Positions 1-12,236 of a stretch of 64,000 nt of DNA are shown piece by piece (positions within the stretch are counted from its first letter, which is position 1; each line of letters opens with the position of its first letter). The stretch covers positions 372,001 to 436,000 of the forward strand of contig JAMWFC010000087.1 of NCBI GenBank assembly GCA_027475525.1, read 5' to 3'. The stretch comes from Macrolepiota albuminosa. Its lineage: Eukaryota > Basidiomycota > Agaricomycetes > Agaricales > Agaricaceae. The notes below the pieces were generated by a model. The model made no database searches. It was given only the letters and a program-made list of their open reading frames with translations, and was not told the DNA's origin. Made by a program: the position numbers and the translations under genes.

Positions 1-2348
1 CCTACGGTCTCCAGGCCAGTTGCTATGGAAGCGTCGTTCCTGCCAAGGTGCTGCTCTTATCACAAACCTCAGGTTTGTATTGCCCACCATTTCTTTTTGA
101 CGGGCCCAGAAGGTGCCTACCTTCCGAGGCTTGGCCTTATTTGCTGAACAAACCTTTGAGCTATGTAGCCCAAAGTGTCGTGCAATTTTGTGGGCTTGCT
201 CGTAGCGCAACGCATGTGCTACGAACTCCTCAATGGTATTCACTTCGGGCAATAGCCCGTCATCACAAATGAGAGACTCTCTCATTGCATCAGGTATCCC
301 ACGCAGGAAGGTATTGATCATTACCCAGTTGTTTGGGTAAATAGACATATTCTGTGCATGGTCTATCAAGGTGTCATAGAAGCCTTGAACATCCAATTGT
401 TCGGTGTAGGACGTTGCAATGAACGCCTCCTGAGCATCCTGCATGGTAGATGCACTTACAAACCGGTTATACAATTCAAGGATTACATCCTTGAACATCC
501 ATTGCTGTTGTGCACGATTATAGTGCAAGACATGATGTCGAAACCAGGCCTTGGCCGGTCCGTCTAGGAACTCCAGGAGAACGAATACATGTTCCCGATC
601 CAGACGATCCCCCCCATACTGGCATGCTGCCAGATGGTTACACACATCCATTGTCCAGTTTTCCAAGTCACTAAACTTGGACTCCCCTCTGTATGGTTGG
701 ATATGTTTCGACTCCGCCTTACGCAGTTTGATACCTTTGGGAAGGCGCAATGCTACGCCTACCACGTTGTCAATTATGCTACTGAGGTGTTGGTGCATAT
801 TCTCAGTATACACCTTTGTTGCCTCAGTTATCCCAGGCATTTTATTCCTACCTTCTGCTGGAGGTACTACAGAGAATGCACGTACTGGTCGGTGACCTGT
901 ATAGTGCACTTTCCCCGCATCATTCCAATGCAGTGGGCTCTCCTGTCCCCCTAGCCCTTCTGTCACCTGTCTTTCAGGGACTCGGCTCGGATCCGCCATG
1001 GGCGGGTCCCCCCTCCTAGTGTCAGGCTGACATGTCCGTTGGACATATTGCCTTCTCATCTCGTCGATGGGCGTTATCCCATCAAATAAAATCCCCTGGT
1101 CATCTATCCAGGAGTGTCCCTGGCGTTTCAGGTCTTGGTTCCGCATGCGCTGATAAGCTACAATAAAATCCCCTGGTCATCTATCCAGGAGTGTCCCTGG
1201 CGTTTCAGGTCTTGGTTCCGCATGCGCTGATAAGCTACCCTCTCCACAAACTTATCAGCCAACGGCACTTGATTTGTCAGTGGAGTATTCTCCACTGATT
1301 CCTGTTTTGGGTGAGGGTGCCTTGTCCCCCCCGTTTCGGGTAGGTTGCTATCTACCACAGGTATGGTAGACACCGATTCAGCCATCGACAGAGGTCTCCT
1401 TAGTTGACCTCTGAATACATTTTGTCTCTGTGCTGCTGCAAACTTTGCAGCGAACTGCTCGTCAGACTCTCCTGCTTGCTGGGGCGCATATATATTGCTC
1501 ATCGCCTCTTCCAGGTGGGGAGACAACTCTGGCTTTGCCACTGAAGGTATACTCGGAATCAAGTTTGCCCCCTCTGGGGTCAAGGCAGCTGATCCTCAAT
1601 TAGCCTTGCGGTACATATATGCTTGGGCTTCCAGCTCAAGAATCTGGACATACAATGTAATGTATTCAACGGTATTCAATTGAGGTACATTATCACCTCT
1701 AGCCTGTATCAACCGTATGTGTTTCAGTACATACAGTCCTAGTCGAGCATGTGTGGTATCCTTCATAATGCTAGGGTATCTTTTCCATAGCATAGCACAC
1801 TGAACCTGAAGGGTGGACTCACTCTGTCCACTCTCCTCATCATCGGAAGTTTCGTCTTCCCAATGTACTGCCAGTGTTCTTTGCTCGGGAATTGTCGTTT
1901 CCTGCGGCACTCCAACTCCCTGCTGACGTTGTGTCAGTGGAGTGGACTCAGTTGGCACTCTCCAACTGCCCGCCTCAGGCCTCGGCATCTTCCCCAGGAA
2001 GTACAATGAAGGTCTGCGACCTTCAGTTGGTCCCTGAGCACTACTCCTGCTCTGGAACTGTCGCCCTGACCTCCCAGTCTGCATGGAAAATTCATGTTCC
2101 CTGCCAGATCGCTGTTCCAGGTCTTCCACAGCTGCCCCTGGTCTCGCTGCACTGCTTGGCACAGCTGTCAGCTGCACTTCACTCCATTGCGTCCCTCCTG
2201 GCATCCCCTGAGGCTGCCGGGAAGGCTCAGCCTCTGTATATTCTGACCCGGGACGACCCAGGTCAGTCACCACAGATTGAGGATACGCCAACGACTGGTC
2301 GATGGTCTCACCATCGCGTGTTGGTTCAGCAGATTGATTGGTCTCCAT
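1..2348 (-). pseudogene. Ty3-type gag polyprotein of element C, partial
   Basis: Minus-strand reading frame from 2348 that runs off the left edge. The N-terminal part is Gln/Ser/Pro-rich and acidic. A central helical stretch (about 1600-1790) and a capsid-like core (about 100-800, minus strand) match the gag of element A at 50.6-52.7 kb, for example the shared stretches HAQNM and YNRFV. Gag forms the retroelement particle and binds genomic RNA. The frame is broken by one in-frame TGA at 1596-1598 and by a 77-bp duplication at 1085-1238; without these it is open to the window edge. CpG content is ordinary, so this copy is fairly young. The Ty3 assignment rests on similarity to A, whose pol is visible. 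Confidence 0.75.
1085..1238. repeat. 77-bp direct duplication 1
   Basis: Exact second copy at 1162-1238. It shifts the gag C frame and creates the apparent stop at 1158. Confidence 0.95.
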
Positions 2349-2498
2349 CCAATCAGGCGTTGATACGTCTCTATTAATCCGGAAGTGTGCGTCAAAGAAG
2401 TTGATGCACTGTTCAATGCAATCACAGTCTAGGCTATTGGTCTAGACACGTAGTCTTTGTTTGTAGTATCAGAATTGAACCCAAAAGGTTCAAAAAAG

Positions 2499-2692
2499 TG
2501 AAGCAAAGTCAAGTATGGTTTAGCCTTACAGTCACACTAACAGAACCAGATCGATAGTCGATTCTAGTACTACGAAGTATGACAGTAAAATTGGCTGCCT
2601 TATGTAAGGCAGCTAGCATGTATGTAAAGTAATGAGAACTAATTAATATAATTGTATATTAATTAATTAACTAAAATACAATATGTTACAGA
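2499..2692 (-). repeat. Possible 5' LTR of element C
   Basis: Lies just upstream of gag C, after an A-run as in element A. It begins TGAAGC, ends GTTACA, and contains CTAGTACTACG, a string also found in the LTR of element A. No second copy or target duplication is available inside the window, so the limits are tentative. Confidence 0.4.
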
Positions 2693-3888
2693 TGGTGTAC
2701 TTATTGTTGCTAAGGTCCTCAGAGCACTTAAGGTCTTGTATCCACTGCTTAACAGCTAAGAGGCACTTATCCTTGGCTTGGGCCTTGGCAGATCAAGGTA
2801 CAGCATTGTAAGTGAGTTGGCAACTGTCTTCTCTAAGTGGTCAAGGTTCCTGTACAATCCTTATCACAGGGGAGTTCTGGCCAAAGATGCTTGCCATGTA
2901 GAATGTAAGTGGTGCACTAATGAGCTTCCATTATAGATGTCCATAAATAGTGCCAACACAAGCACCTCATGCTAGCACATTGGTACCACCAGGAGTGGCA
3001 TGCCTCAGTGCTCCAGGAGCTAGTTTTTGCATATCTCTATGTTGATAACTCACAGCTGGAGCCTCTAATTACTCCAGGACCACTCTATATGGCACCACCT
3101 ATTCTTAGCACCACTCTTGACACCTTGCTGCACCTTGCCACTCACCCTTCAGGGCTATACAAAGACATGGACACTTGGCATGAGTCAATCTGGAATAATG
3201 CTCTTAGACAGTGGCAGTGCTTACAGGACAGAATGATGAAGTATTTTCATGACAGACAGGTTGGAGTTTTACCTTGGCACCTGATGTTGCTTAGCACCTT
3301 GCTGACTCAGACTGACAGCATCACTGTGGACTTTTTACCATATAGTTCAATTCACAGCATTTACTTACACATAAATACTTACATTTTGTTAGCAGTAGAT
3401 CATCAATTTAGCAGTAGAGATTGTATCTCAACACTTTGGTCACCCTATGCAACAGACTACCTTTTGTTGACCATATCAACAAGAGGACTCTGCTTTAGTT
3501 TTCTCTCTCTCTCTCTCTCTCTCTGCAATCCTTTAGTGCCTGGCAACTATGGCAGGGCATTTGGGCTTAGATCCACTAAGCAATCATTGTCAGTATCATC
3601 TCTTTTAGGTGCTAACACTTAGCACCTTTTAGCAACCCTTTTCAGTGTCTCTTAGCACCTTTTTTTGGCAACTCTCTCCCATGCCTCTTAGTGCCTTTCC
3701 TTGGCAACTTCTAGCACTCTCTTGCTGCATTTTGGGCCTTACATAAGCACCTCCAATCACCTCCTTTCCTTGCCACCAACCTCTTGCATACTGTGTGTTT
3801 TCTGAGACCTGTCCAGGACTCTCTTACACACTTACATAGCATGCCCAAAGCTATATTGACTAAGTAGCTGTACATTTGATAGTGCACC
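2693..3888. other. CpG-free decayed repeat DNA
   Basis: No CpG noticed in this stretch. It has many TAGCACC/TGCTAA strings that look like decayed TAGCGCC/CGCTAA motifs typical of element B. An open frame at 2969-3622 (+) has no recognisable domain and ends across a (CT)n run at about 3503-3522. It is probably the continuation of relic B', too eroded to align by eye. I see no gene here. Confidence 0.5.
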
Positions 3889-5043
3889 TTAGCACAATTT
3901 GGGTGTCATCAGCACTAAAAATGTTAGGTCAGTAAGGAACAATGGGGTACAGGAAGATGGTAGTAGGCTGTTGCCAACAAAGAAGGGGAACAGGTTGCTG
4001 AATAAGGTGCATGAAGCCATGTAAGCAGTCAACCTAGTCCTCAAAGTTGCTATTGTCTTTAGGGTCAGTTGCCAGGTTGCCAGGTTGCCATGGTCACCTA
4101 GAGAGTCCATCCAGTCTATGAAAGGTGCCTTTAATGTGAACAAGCTCAAAGTAAAACATAAAGATAGCTGCCACTCATTAGTTCATGCTAGCAGACAGCT
4201 AGATGTCAGGGTTCTGGAGTGTACCCTTAATGTACCTAGCATCCACTTCCACAATAAGGTTGTGCATGCTGATGAGGTACATTTTTAGCAACTGGAACAC
4301 CTTGAAGAAGCTATAGAGTTCCAACTTTGGCTGGCTGTAGCATGATTTCTAGTCATTAAGTGTGATGGACCCCAAGCAGTTGTAGCAGCACTGTTTTCAG
4401 TTGTTGCTAAGGCACTGGCAGAAAAAGTAACTGACAGCAATGTATGACATGTCAACGCTAAAATGACAAGGTTGGCAAAGGTGTAGTCAATAGGAACTAG
4501 GGGCTTAGCATCTTTCAATGCCTTGATGAGGTCATGTTGGAAGTTGACCTGGTCTGGGCCAAACTCAAAGGGCTTGTTAGCATATGTGAGTTGGATAAGG
4601 TGATGGGTGCAATGAGCAAAGTTCTTGACAAAAATACATAGGACACCAATGGTGCTGAGGAAGGCACAAACCTCAGACAGGTTGTAGCAAGGACCCCAGC
4701 ACTCAAGAAGCACTATGAGACTTGTCAGAAATGCAACCAGCAGGAGTGCAGATATGGCCAAGTATCTTGAACCTTGGCACACAGAAAAGGGGCTTGTGAC
4801 TGCTAAAGATGCTGCTACTATACTTCATGCACTGAAGAACATGATTGAGGAGCTGGAAGAAGTCCCAAAGTGCCAAGCATATGTTGTGATTGTTGGGATG
4901 CTTCTTTGGCAAGCCATTAATGAGTTACCAGTCCTTGGGTCTTTTAACACCAACATCATTGATAAAGGGGATTTTGGTTTGCAGAATAAAGGTGATGTCA
5001 TCATAAAGGATAGGGACTGAGTTACTCCAGCTTATAGGAAGAG
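3889..5043 (-). pseudogene. Relic B', part 1: Ty3 pol (RT end to RNase H)
   Basis: Six-frame fragments on the minus strand align to pol of element B. NLSEVCAFLSTIGVL corresponds to NLSEVHAFLGTVGVL in B, PFEFGPDQVN to PFEFGPDQIN, and DCLHGFMHLIQ to DRLHGFMHIIQ. The alignment covers the end of the RT domain, the connection and RNase H, matching about 43.25-44.31 kb of B. It is full of stops and frameshifts. CpG in B is consistently TG or CA here. I noticed a single CpG (4456) in over 2 kb. The right edge is the solo LTR starting at 5044; the alignment resumes at 16148. Confidence 0.85.
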
Positions 5044-5053
5044 TATAAGGGCA

Positions 5054-5207
5054 ACCTCTAGAGGCTGTGGCTCAGTCACACAGCTGGCAGAGGGAGATCC
5101 AAAGTGTATTAAAATATATACTGACAATATACCTCTAGAGGCTGTGGCTCAGTCACACAGCTGGCAGAGGGAGATCCAAAGTGTATTAAAATATATACTG
5201 ACAATAT
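5054..5207. repeat. 77-bp direct duplication 2
   Basis: Second copy at 5131-5207, inside the LTR. Confidence 0.95.
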
Positions 5208-5310
5208 CATGATAACTACTCACCTGGCAGAGGACAGCTGGCAGAGGGAGATCCAAAGTGTATTAAAATATATACTGACAATATCATGATAACTACTCAC
5301 CTGGCAGAGG
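5157..5310. repeat. 77-bp direct duplication 3
   Basis: Overlaps the previous one; copies at 5157 and 5234. Two successive joins in one LTR. Confidence 0.95.
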
Positions 5311-5458
5311 AAGAACCAAAAAGAACAAGTCTAGGGATTCCCCATGCCAGGTTGGACACTTCTGGGGCCTCTGAAGCATGGAAAACAACTGTACAGTACA
5401 ACAAAACCTTAAAAACTCAAAAATTGCCTACACAAACAATTGCACAAATAAGGGGCAA

Positions 5459-5651
5459 TCTTTGCCTTTGTCACTAGACACTTCAAGATAATGGTGTTAT
5501 TATTGACACGTTAGAACAATACATTATCTACAATTCAAAACTTTAGTCTGATCATTTGTTAGGCAACATTGGGTAAAAACCCCTGAGGGTTTCTCATCCC
5601 CACGAGCGAAAGGCTGTCTGTTGAGAGAAGGAGGTGTGTCAGCCACGATTC
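5459..5651 (-). repeat. Split direct repeat B2
   Basis: Near-identical to 6238-6430; it forms the outer 3' end of the element. Differences are mostly CpG to TG/CA changes. Confidence 0.9.
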
Positions 5652-6080
5652 AGGAGGGAGGGTGGGTGAAACCATCAATGTCTCGCTTGTTGAGCCAGCA
5701 CTGCTTTTCTTGGTCCTTTGCTCCACATTGCTCTCTAGCTCGAGGTAACATATTGTGACTTGCTTACTGCATTGCTCATCAGTCCTACATCCTGTCTTTA
5801 ACGTGCATTCCTTTTCGGCTCTAACAAGCACTTGGCCTTCCGCATCTGACATTAATCTTAGTTCCTTTCCTGATGCTGCAAAAACTCTCTATGGTTGGAA
5901 GATGTGGAGAACTGACTGAGCATAGATGGTTTATTTGGTGGAGGAGGGGCGGCTGGACCACTAAATAGTTCGCTCCATTGTGGAAGATGTGAGACCTATC
6001 CTCTGAACTGGCAGTAGCGCACTTGTCACAAGATTGCACTTTTGTAACTTCAACTTACTCAAATGGGTTGGGTGGGAGGG
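5652..6080. other. Spacer between A2 and B2
   Basis: About 430 bp unique to this end of the DIRS-like element. There is no convincing ORF; it is probably part of the terminal non-coding region. Confidence 0.5.
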
Positions 6081-6237
6081 TAAATTCTGAGATGAGCTTA
6101 ACTAGAGCATGGCAAAGAGATGTGACGATGTGGTCGCAGAGGAAAAAAGGATTGAATCTCGTGACCATGCGATCACATCAGGCAAAGACCCCACCCTGTT
6201 CTCCCTTTTGTTCCTCACTGGATCACAAGGCCACCTC
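6081..6237 (-). repeat. Split direct repeat A2
   Basis: Matches A1 at 11443-11599 over 157 bp. Confidence 0.9.
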
Positions 6238-6430
6238 TCTTTGCCTTTGTCGCTAGACACTTCAAGATAATGGTGTTATTATTGACACGTTAGAACAATA
6301 TATTATCTACAATTCGAAACTTTAGTCTGATCATTTGTTAGGCGACATTGGGTAAAAACCCCTGAGGATTTCTTGTCCCCACGAGTGAAAGGCCGTCTGT
6401 TGAGAGAAGGAGGTGTGTCAGCCGCAATTC
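6238..6430 (-). repeat. Split direct repeat B1
   Basis: First copy of the B repeat, immediately downstream of the recombinase ORF. Confidence 0.9.
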
Positions 6431-6544
6431 CCCTTGTTCCCATGACTAGGAGGCCATGACGCATTGTGCTTAGACATGCTTGATGCTCGCGATACCCCGA
6501 TTCTAGCCGTGGTCTGCAGTTTTGGTGGAATGATGCTCACCGAT

Positions 6545-8356
6545 TTATTTTCTGAATGCCAGGGTGAGCCTAATGAAAGACTCGTGGAGCAATGGAACAG
6601 CTTGTAAGTATGGTGCCAAAATTTGCTCATGCTTTGACAGATACCCATAGAATGCGTCGCTGGACCATTGTCCGATGGCTTTCATTGCTTCAAATGGGAC
6701 TCCCCTCAGTAAGTATTCGAGAGTCGCTCCTATCCTAATCCCATGTCCTTGCAAGGGTTCCAGACCAGCAGCTTTTGCCGCTTTCGAGAGCACTTCCAAG
6801 AATTTTTTCTTGGTTAACGGGATGCTTTTTTCTTTTTTGCTCTTGTATGCAAAGAGTGGACCCTCACTCAGAGGGTTATTGATGCGCATGTGAACTTGGA
6901 GAGCTCTTTTGGGGTCAGATGTTCCACTTTGTGCTGCCCATGACACTGACTCGCTGTGTACTGCAGTCTTCATCCTTGGCAGAAAGAACGTTGTAGCGGG
7001 CAATTCCTCTTGGTTGTGTGAGAGCGTAATGTTTGCTGGCTTGACATGTGCTTGGGGGTCAAATGAGGATAGAGTTGGTACCGTGAACTCGCCAAGTCTT
7101 GCAGCTGTGTAAAAGCAGGTCGTAGCACAGGCGAAGATGGCTGCATTAAGTGGTTCGGGCTCTTCCTTTTCCAAACCTACCTGCTTATGTATCTCCTCTA
7201 GGAAGGCTGGCGTGCAAGGCTTGTGCTTCTTCCTTTTGGCTGTGAGAGGAGCTAATCAATCTGCAGCTTTCACTAGGGCATTCATGCGATCTGAGTTGGA
7301 AGTCCAGGGGATGTTGTGCAGTATGTGCCATGCTCATATCCCTGCCAGGAAGTTTTCAATCGCTGACTTTGAGTATGCCCCAGCTATGGCAGCCACAAAG
7401 GCTTCAAGGACACTGTGTGACACAGGGGCTCTTTCGCTCTCTGTTATGTGCCTGAAATCACAGAAGGCATGGAAGATTAGTAACCCTGTCCCATATGTTT
7501 CTTTTGTTGACTCCGCCCATGCTTCATTCAGAACTTCGAACACTCTTCTTACATCCTCTTCAGTTGTTGTGGATTTAAGGATCCTGTCAGGCTCACAGCA
7601 GCTGCCTGCCAGTGGTCTCCAAAGACGTAAACAATTTTTAGCCAGCACATGCGGCCTCAAGGGGGACGAGATGAGTTCTAAGCCTATGGGGTAAGGCTTT
7701 GGTTTGCGGGAGGTTTGCTTGTCTTCCTTGATGGCCGTGACTGAGTGAAATCGCCTATGTGCCTTGCCAGTGCTTCTTGAAGGCCCACTGTTCCCAGCTT
7801 GCATTTTTAGTTGGATGTTCAGATTGGTTTCGTGCTTGGTTCGCCCCAAGATCATCTTCTTCTCCATTATATTCATACTCTTGCTCTCTGCTATGTTTGC
7901 TGAAACAGGCTGGTTTGTCAAAGTTGATGACAAGCTCCTCAAGCTCATGTGGAATTGGAATGGGGGGTAGTAAGAGACTTCTGGGTGGGTATTGGCCTCG
8001 AGATGATCTGTCTGCGGGGTTAAACTTGCTCGGAACATATCTAGTGCGTATTGTGAGTCTGTTTTCTTCGCATTGACTTTGAATTCTTTTGAAGATTTCG
8101 TTGACCTGATAGTTCCTGCTCCTCCCCACCCACCATCCTTCAATAACTCCTTTATTGTCTCCGTACACCCTGTAGTGTTTCCCTCCACCTTTCTCAAGGA
8201 TGATGGCTGATACAAGGAATGCAAATCCAACCGCCTCGGCCCAACCAATGTCTCTACCATCTTTTTTCCATCCTGGCAGCAATCTCCACACTTGCCATTT
8301 CTCACCAATAGTGATTCCGATCCCGATTGCTGAACTGGCGTCCGAGTAGGCATCAA
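6545..8356 (-). pseudogene. Tyrosine recombinase (integrase) of the DIRS-like element
   Basis: The C-terminal catalytic half (7174-6545) shows the family residues: box I Arg in TAARLGEF, the HxxR box in GHGIRIGATL, a Trp in IGQWSS and the following Tyr nucleophile region FYGYLSKH. The N-terminal core-binding half lies at about 7800-7334 in the same frame (TKETYGTGLLIFHAFCDF). The two halves are separated only by two in-frame TGA codons, at the end of the 7334 ORF and about 75 nt further on; both are explained by CGA to TGA. Such enzymes integrate the circular DNA by strand exchange. The 5' part overlaps the RNase H frame, as usual in the order. The true start is uncertain. Confidence 0.85.
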
Positions 8357-9986
8357 TGTCGAAGGTGGGTTGTGGTTCCAAAATTGGTCTCGTCACTGAT
8401 TGAGATAATACTCGCTTCCACCAGGCCAGATCTTCTGGTGTCCTCCGAGGTGGAGTTCGTGGTTTGAACAGACTATTGTGGAACAGTCCCATGAGGGTTT
8501 CCAAGTTGGTAAGAAAAGCACATCCTGCAGGGACGACCAGGCATGCGTGGAGTAATTTCCCCTACAATCTCTGAGTTTCTTCTAGGGTATGCATTCATTT
8601 GCTTTCCCATTCGGTGATAGCTTGACGGTATTTGGCTCTCTTTTCTGTGGTGATTCGGACTTGACACAATCTGAGGTCCCATTCAAACCCAATATATGGT
8701 ACCACATCTCTGAAGAAAATGTCTTTCTCTCGTTCCCAGGAGATGCCGAGTTCATCTGAGATTGCATCAATGTCTTGGATAGCATAGATAAAAGGCATGT
8801 CTTCTTTATCTCTTGGAGAAGATAGTGCGAGATCTCTGATGGGCTGTGACATGTCTTCATCATGTTCATCGAAACGATCATCAGAGTTCTTTCCCCCTTG
8901 AAACCAGAGCCTGCCTCCCACATGCTTTCTCCCCCCTCCTTCCTTAATGTTGTCTGCCAATCGCTTCCTTGATTCATTGTAATGAGACAAAAATTCTCTT
9001 CGGATTCTGAAAAATATATGATCATCCACCCACTTAGACAGTGGCCCCATTCCATTAGCTTGTATGATCTGAGCACCTGCATCACTAACAAAGCCATAGC
9101 AGCCACAGCCTGAGGCCAGGCCAAAGCAGTCCATTGTATCCACAGCGAAGGTGTTTGACCCCAGAAGACGAACCACGATGCCTGGCCACTGAGACGGCTT
9201 GATCAGAATGGTTCTATAAGCTTCTTTGACGTCTTGCACTGCTGCTTGTGACCCTGGTGGAAGTCTTGCAATGAGTAAAGATACCACTTTGAAGGTTCCC
9301 CATGTGCATGGAAAGTCTGAAGAGTTGATTCTGCTCTTAATCAAGGCCATGTCATTTGTAGGAGTGTGAGGAAAGAAAAGATTTTGGATGAGCCTAAACT
9401 TCCCCGGCTTGTTTGGTTTGGGTATGATGTGTATTGGAGATGATTGAAAAGGCCCGATGATCTTCTCCACTTGCTCTTGGGTGAAAGGACCCAGATATCT
9501 CCCACTGATGGATTCTGCATTAGCAATCTTCCAGAATTCTCCTTCAAGCTGCTCAATCGACTTTCTGTTTTCAGGAACCATAGTTTGAGATATTTCTGGG
9601 ATGCCTGCATCAAATTCGTGCTCCAGCTGCTCCACCAGGTTGGGAAAACTGCTTTCGATGCCTGCTCTCTGCATTTCTCTTCGCCAATTGTCAGGTTTGT
9701 ACGGAGTCGCAAACTTAAAGCGGTTGTGCAAGATGGCACTTTTGAGCACCATGATCTCTTCTTCCACACCCGGAACACTCGTGTTTGTAATCGTGGGATA
9801 TGATCCTGCATCCCCTGGGCTTCTGCCAATCTGTGCAGATCTCTCTTCCCTCTGGGTTGATAAGCCAATTGTTCCTGTTCCTTCAAACCCAGGTTCTTTG
9901 TCCGCTCCACATTGCTTGGGCATTGCAGTTCCAGATCTCGTGAGTGTGCTGACCGAGGCAAACCGTGCAGGCTGCGTTGGGGACAT
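7755..9986 (-). pseudogene. Reverse transcriptase-RNase H of the DIRS-like element
   Basis: One frame from 9986 to 7755, interrupted by TGA at 8595 and a TAG shortly after. The RT core runs from about 9480 to 8960: PIHIIPKPNKPGKFRLIQN, VQDVKEAYRTI, and a catalytic box WVDDHIFF (variant of YxDD). RNase H follows at about 8370-8040, with DAYSDASSAIGIGITIG and VYGDNKGVIEGWW supplying acidic residues and YVPSKFNPADRSSR at the end. The enzyme copies element RNA to DNA and removes the RNA strand. The stops suggest inactivation after insertion. Confidence 0.88.
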
Positions 9987-11385
9987 TGCCCCTCTCGGTC
10001 AAGCTGCCTGCATGAATGGGAAAAAACTCTCGAGCTCTCTTTGCTCTGCTGGGTTTCTGCTCATATGCTCCGCTCTGATCTCTGCTCTGCTCTGGCGATG
10101 GAGACTGCTTCCTTTTTTGCTTGTTAGAGCTAGATGCTGCTAAAGCATTGGCTTTTAAAGCCGTTAATTCTGTTTTGGATAAACCCAGAGTGCAATTGGT
10201 CACGAAAGTGATTTTGACCATGTGTTTTGTGGGTTTGTTATTATTGTGTATGTATTTTCCACGCAAAGCAAGTTGATTTATACCCGCAATTGAATCGATG
10301 TTATTAGCAAGCGAGAGTGTCACGTGTATGAGCGGACGAGAGTGTCGTCATAAGCATTTCCCAGATTTTTGCAAGGGTTGCCCCAGTCATCAATTAAATC
10401 CAAATTCATTGATTTGAAGTAAACAGGTGATCAAGAGAAGGTATGAAAACCTGTCAGTTACTGTCTTACTCCAAAAGAAACACACTCTGACCTGTCATAA
10501 GAGCTTTCCTCTTTATGTCATATAACTGGTCTTTTAAGATTCTGAGAAACCTTTCATCAATCAATCCCAGGTCAAAAATTCCATCCTTGAGAGGGTTTTT
10601 TAATTGCCTGTGCCATTCTCACCTGGCCCTGGCTTGGTACATCAGGAGTACTTTGTTCCCTTCGTCCCCTTTGCTCCGAAGCTTATGATGCATTAGCCTG
10701 AAGAAAAAGGTGTGCATTGCGTCGACCATGTTATTTGGCCATTTTTCCTGAATTATGTGTTCTAGGAAGCACAAAGACACGACACTCAGCTGTTCCCAGG
10801 TAAGGTCCTTGTCTTGCAAGACTTTTGTCTTAGCTCGAAAATTGGATGCTGGTTTTAGAGCTAAAATACTCTCTTCCTGCATCAGAGTGAAAACGTCATT
10901 AGAGGACACAGATTCCGTTTTGGATGCTTCCATCCATGCTTCTGGTGTAAAGTAGCTCAGTTCGATGTAATCACATTCTCTCAGTTTTTTGATTGCAAAA
11001 CGCGCGGGTGGGTAGTCCACTACCTCCAGGATGGCTTTCCCCAATACTAACTTTGGTCCTTCTTCGATCTCCTCCAGGGATGCTTCCCTAGAGACTCTCC
11101 CACGAACAGAAACGGCATCCAAGGTTTGACTCCTCCCCCCCCTTCTTCCTGTCTTGCCTGCTGCGGGGCGTCTTCTCTGGCTGCCTCCCTCTCTTCCCTC
11201 TCTTCTATCCACTGTGTCTTTCTTTGCTCCCAAGCTTCTCTCCACCTCTCCAACAGAATTTCTGCTGCTCTCTCATGTGACATCCCCGCTCTGTCATACA
11301 TCATGGCCTCTCGGGTAAACTTATGCTCATCCTGCATGAAATCCAGTGGTACCTCTGAGTACGGGTCAACCACAATAGTAATCAT
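9883..11385 (-). pseudogene. Gag-like protein of the DIRS-like element
   Basis: Fragments at 11385-11047, 11245-10619 and 10323-9883. The central part is a helical domain (DYPPARFAIKKLRE, FLEHIIQEKWPNN). A TGA at the end of the 10619 ORF is followed in frame by further sensible coding (WHRQLKNPLKDG). The last fragment is basic and ends in a Cys/His cluster CTVCLGQHTHEIWNC resembling a zinc knuckle. Position upstream of RT and the knuckle argue for gag. Frame changes make exact limits uncertain. Confidence 0.65.
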
Positions 11386-11442
11386 AGCTGGTACCTTTTT
11401 TCGGAAGTGAAAATGAATGCGCCGCTTTATTCTGAAGTAAAC

Positions 11443-11599
11443 TAAATTCTGAGACGAGCTTAACTAGAGCACAGCGAAGAGACATGACAACATGGTCGCA
11501 GAGGAGAAAAGGATTGAATCTCATGACCACACGATCACATCAGGCAAAGACCCCACCCTGTTCTCCCTTTTGTTCCTCACTGGATCACAAGGCCACCTC
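11443..11599 (-). repeat. Split direct repeat A1
   Basis: 5' terminus of the DIRS-like element. Confidence 0.9.
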
Positions 11600-11604
11600 A
11601 CTTT

Positions 11605-11620
11605 GGCAAACTCTGGCTTA
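11605..11620 (+). repeat. Solo LTR, segment 2 of 3
   Basis: GGCAAACTCTGGCTTA equals the LTR sequence directly upstream of its TATATAAG box in the copies at 13074 and 58503. Confidence 0.6.
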
Positions 11621-11816
11621 TTCCGAGGTCTACTTTAGTAGACTGAGGTTTTACTACCTGCTTTGGCATACATTTTGTCTTCAAAATTTGTGCCCCTCAC
11701 ATGATCTCAGCCATTGCCATGTCTCTTCCTCTACTGGCTATGTCCTTGATATTTGCTCCCTTTTGGCTATCTTTACCGGCTATTATATTGCTCCTCTTTT
11801 CTGCGATCTCTGCTGA

Positions 11817-11970
11817 GTAATTAATCAATTTTTTTATGTTAAAGGATTATACTTTTATTTTCTATATATCTATATTTTAAGTTGTTTTTTTTTGTAATTA
11901 ATCAATTTTTTTATGTTAAAGGATTATACTTTTATTTTCTATATATCTATATTTTAAGTTGTTTTTTTTT
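11817..11970. repeat. 77-bp direct duplication 4
   Basis: Copies start at 11817 and 11894, in AT-rich DNA. Confidence 0.93.
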
Positions 11971-12082
11971 CCTGTATTGAGCGCATTATTGTTTTTTTCT
12001 TTTATCAAGTTGAGAGATTCTGTTTTTTTTTTCATATATATATGTTTTTTTTGGAATAAGTGTATATGTTTTTTTTGGAATA

Positions 12083-12236
12083 TGTAATTTGTTTCATGTT
12101 GTTAAATGCCTTGTTTATTATTGTAATTTATTACATCTAGTACCTAGAAAGAGGAGCATTGTAATTTGTTTCATGTTGTTAAATGCCTTGTTTATTATTG
12201 TAATTTATTACATCTAGTACCTAGAAAGAGGAGCAT
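12083..12236. repeat. 77-bp direct duplication 5
   Basis: Copies start at 12083 and 12160. Confidence 0.93.

Larger units (their letters stand above)
5044..5458 (+). repeat. Solo LTR, segment 1 of 3
   Basis: 5' part of an LTR of about 500 bp whose family recurs at 13074, 18820, 26985 and 58503. It starts TATAAGGGC (other copies TGTAAGAGTG) and is preceded by AAGAG. It contains two 77-bp duplications. The LTR is cut at about 5458 by the DIRS-like element and continues at 11605-11620 and 15929-16142, ending TGACA and followed by GAGAG. The flanks agree at 4 of 5 bases, as for a mutated target duplication. Confidence 0.75.
5459..11599 (-). mobile_element. DIRS-order (PAT/Ngaro-like) retrotransposon with split direct repeats
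   Basis: Complete element of 6.1 kb read on the minus strand: A1 (11599-11443), gag, RT-RNase H, tyrosine recombinase, B1 (6430-6238), A2 (6237-6081), about 430 bp, B2 (5651-5459). B1 ends exactly where A2 begins. This A1-ORFs-B1-A2-B2 order is the hallmark of PAT/Ngaro-type YR retroelements, which integrate through a circular intermediate and leave no target duplication. It sits inside the solo LTR: LTR sequence ends at 5458 and resumes at about 11605 with roughly 31 bp missing. Several in-frame stops make it defective. Confidence 0.88.

Noticed and set aside
2969..3622. A 217-aa host gene
   Set aside because: CpG-free, crosses a (CT)n run, and lies in a decayed retroelement; no domain recognised.
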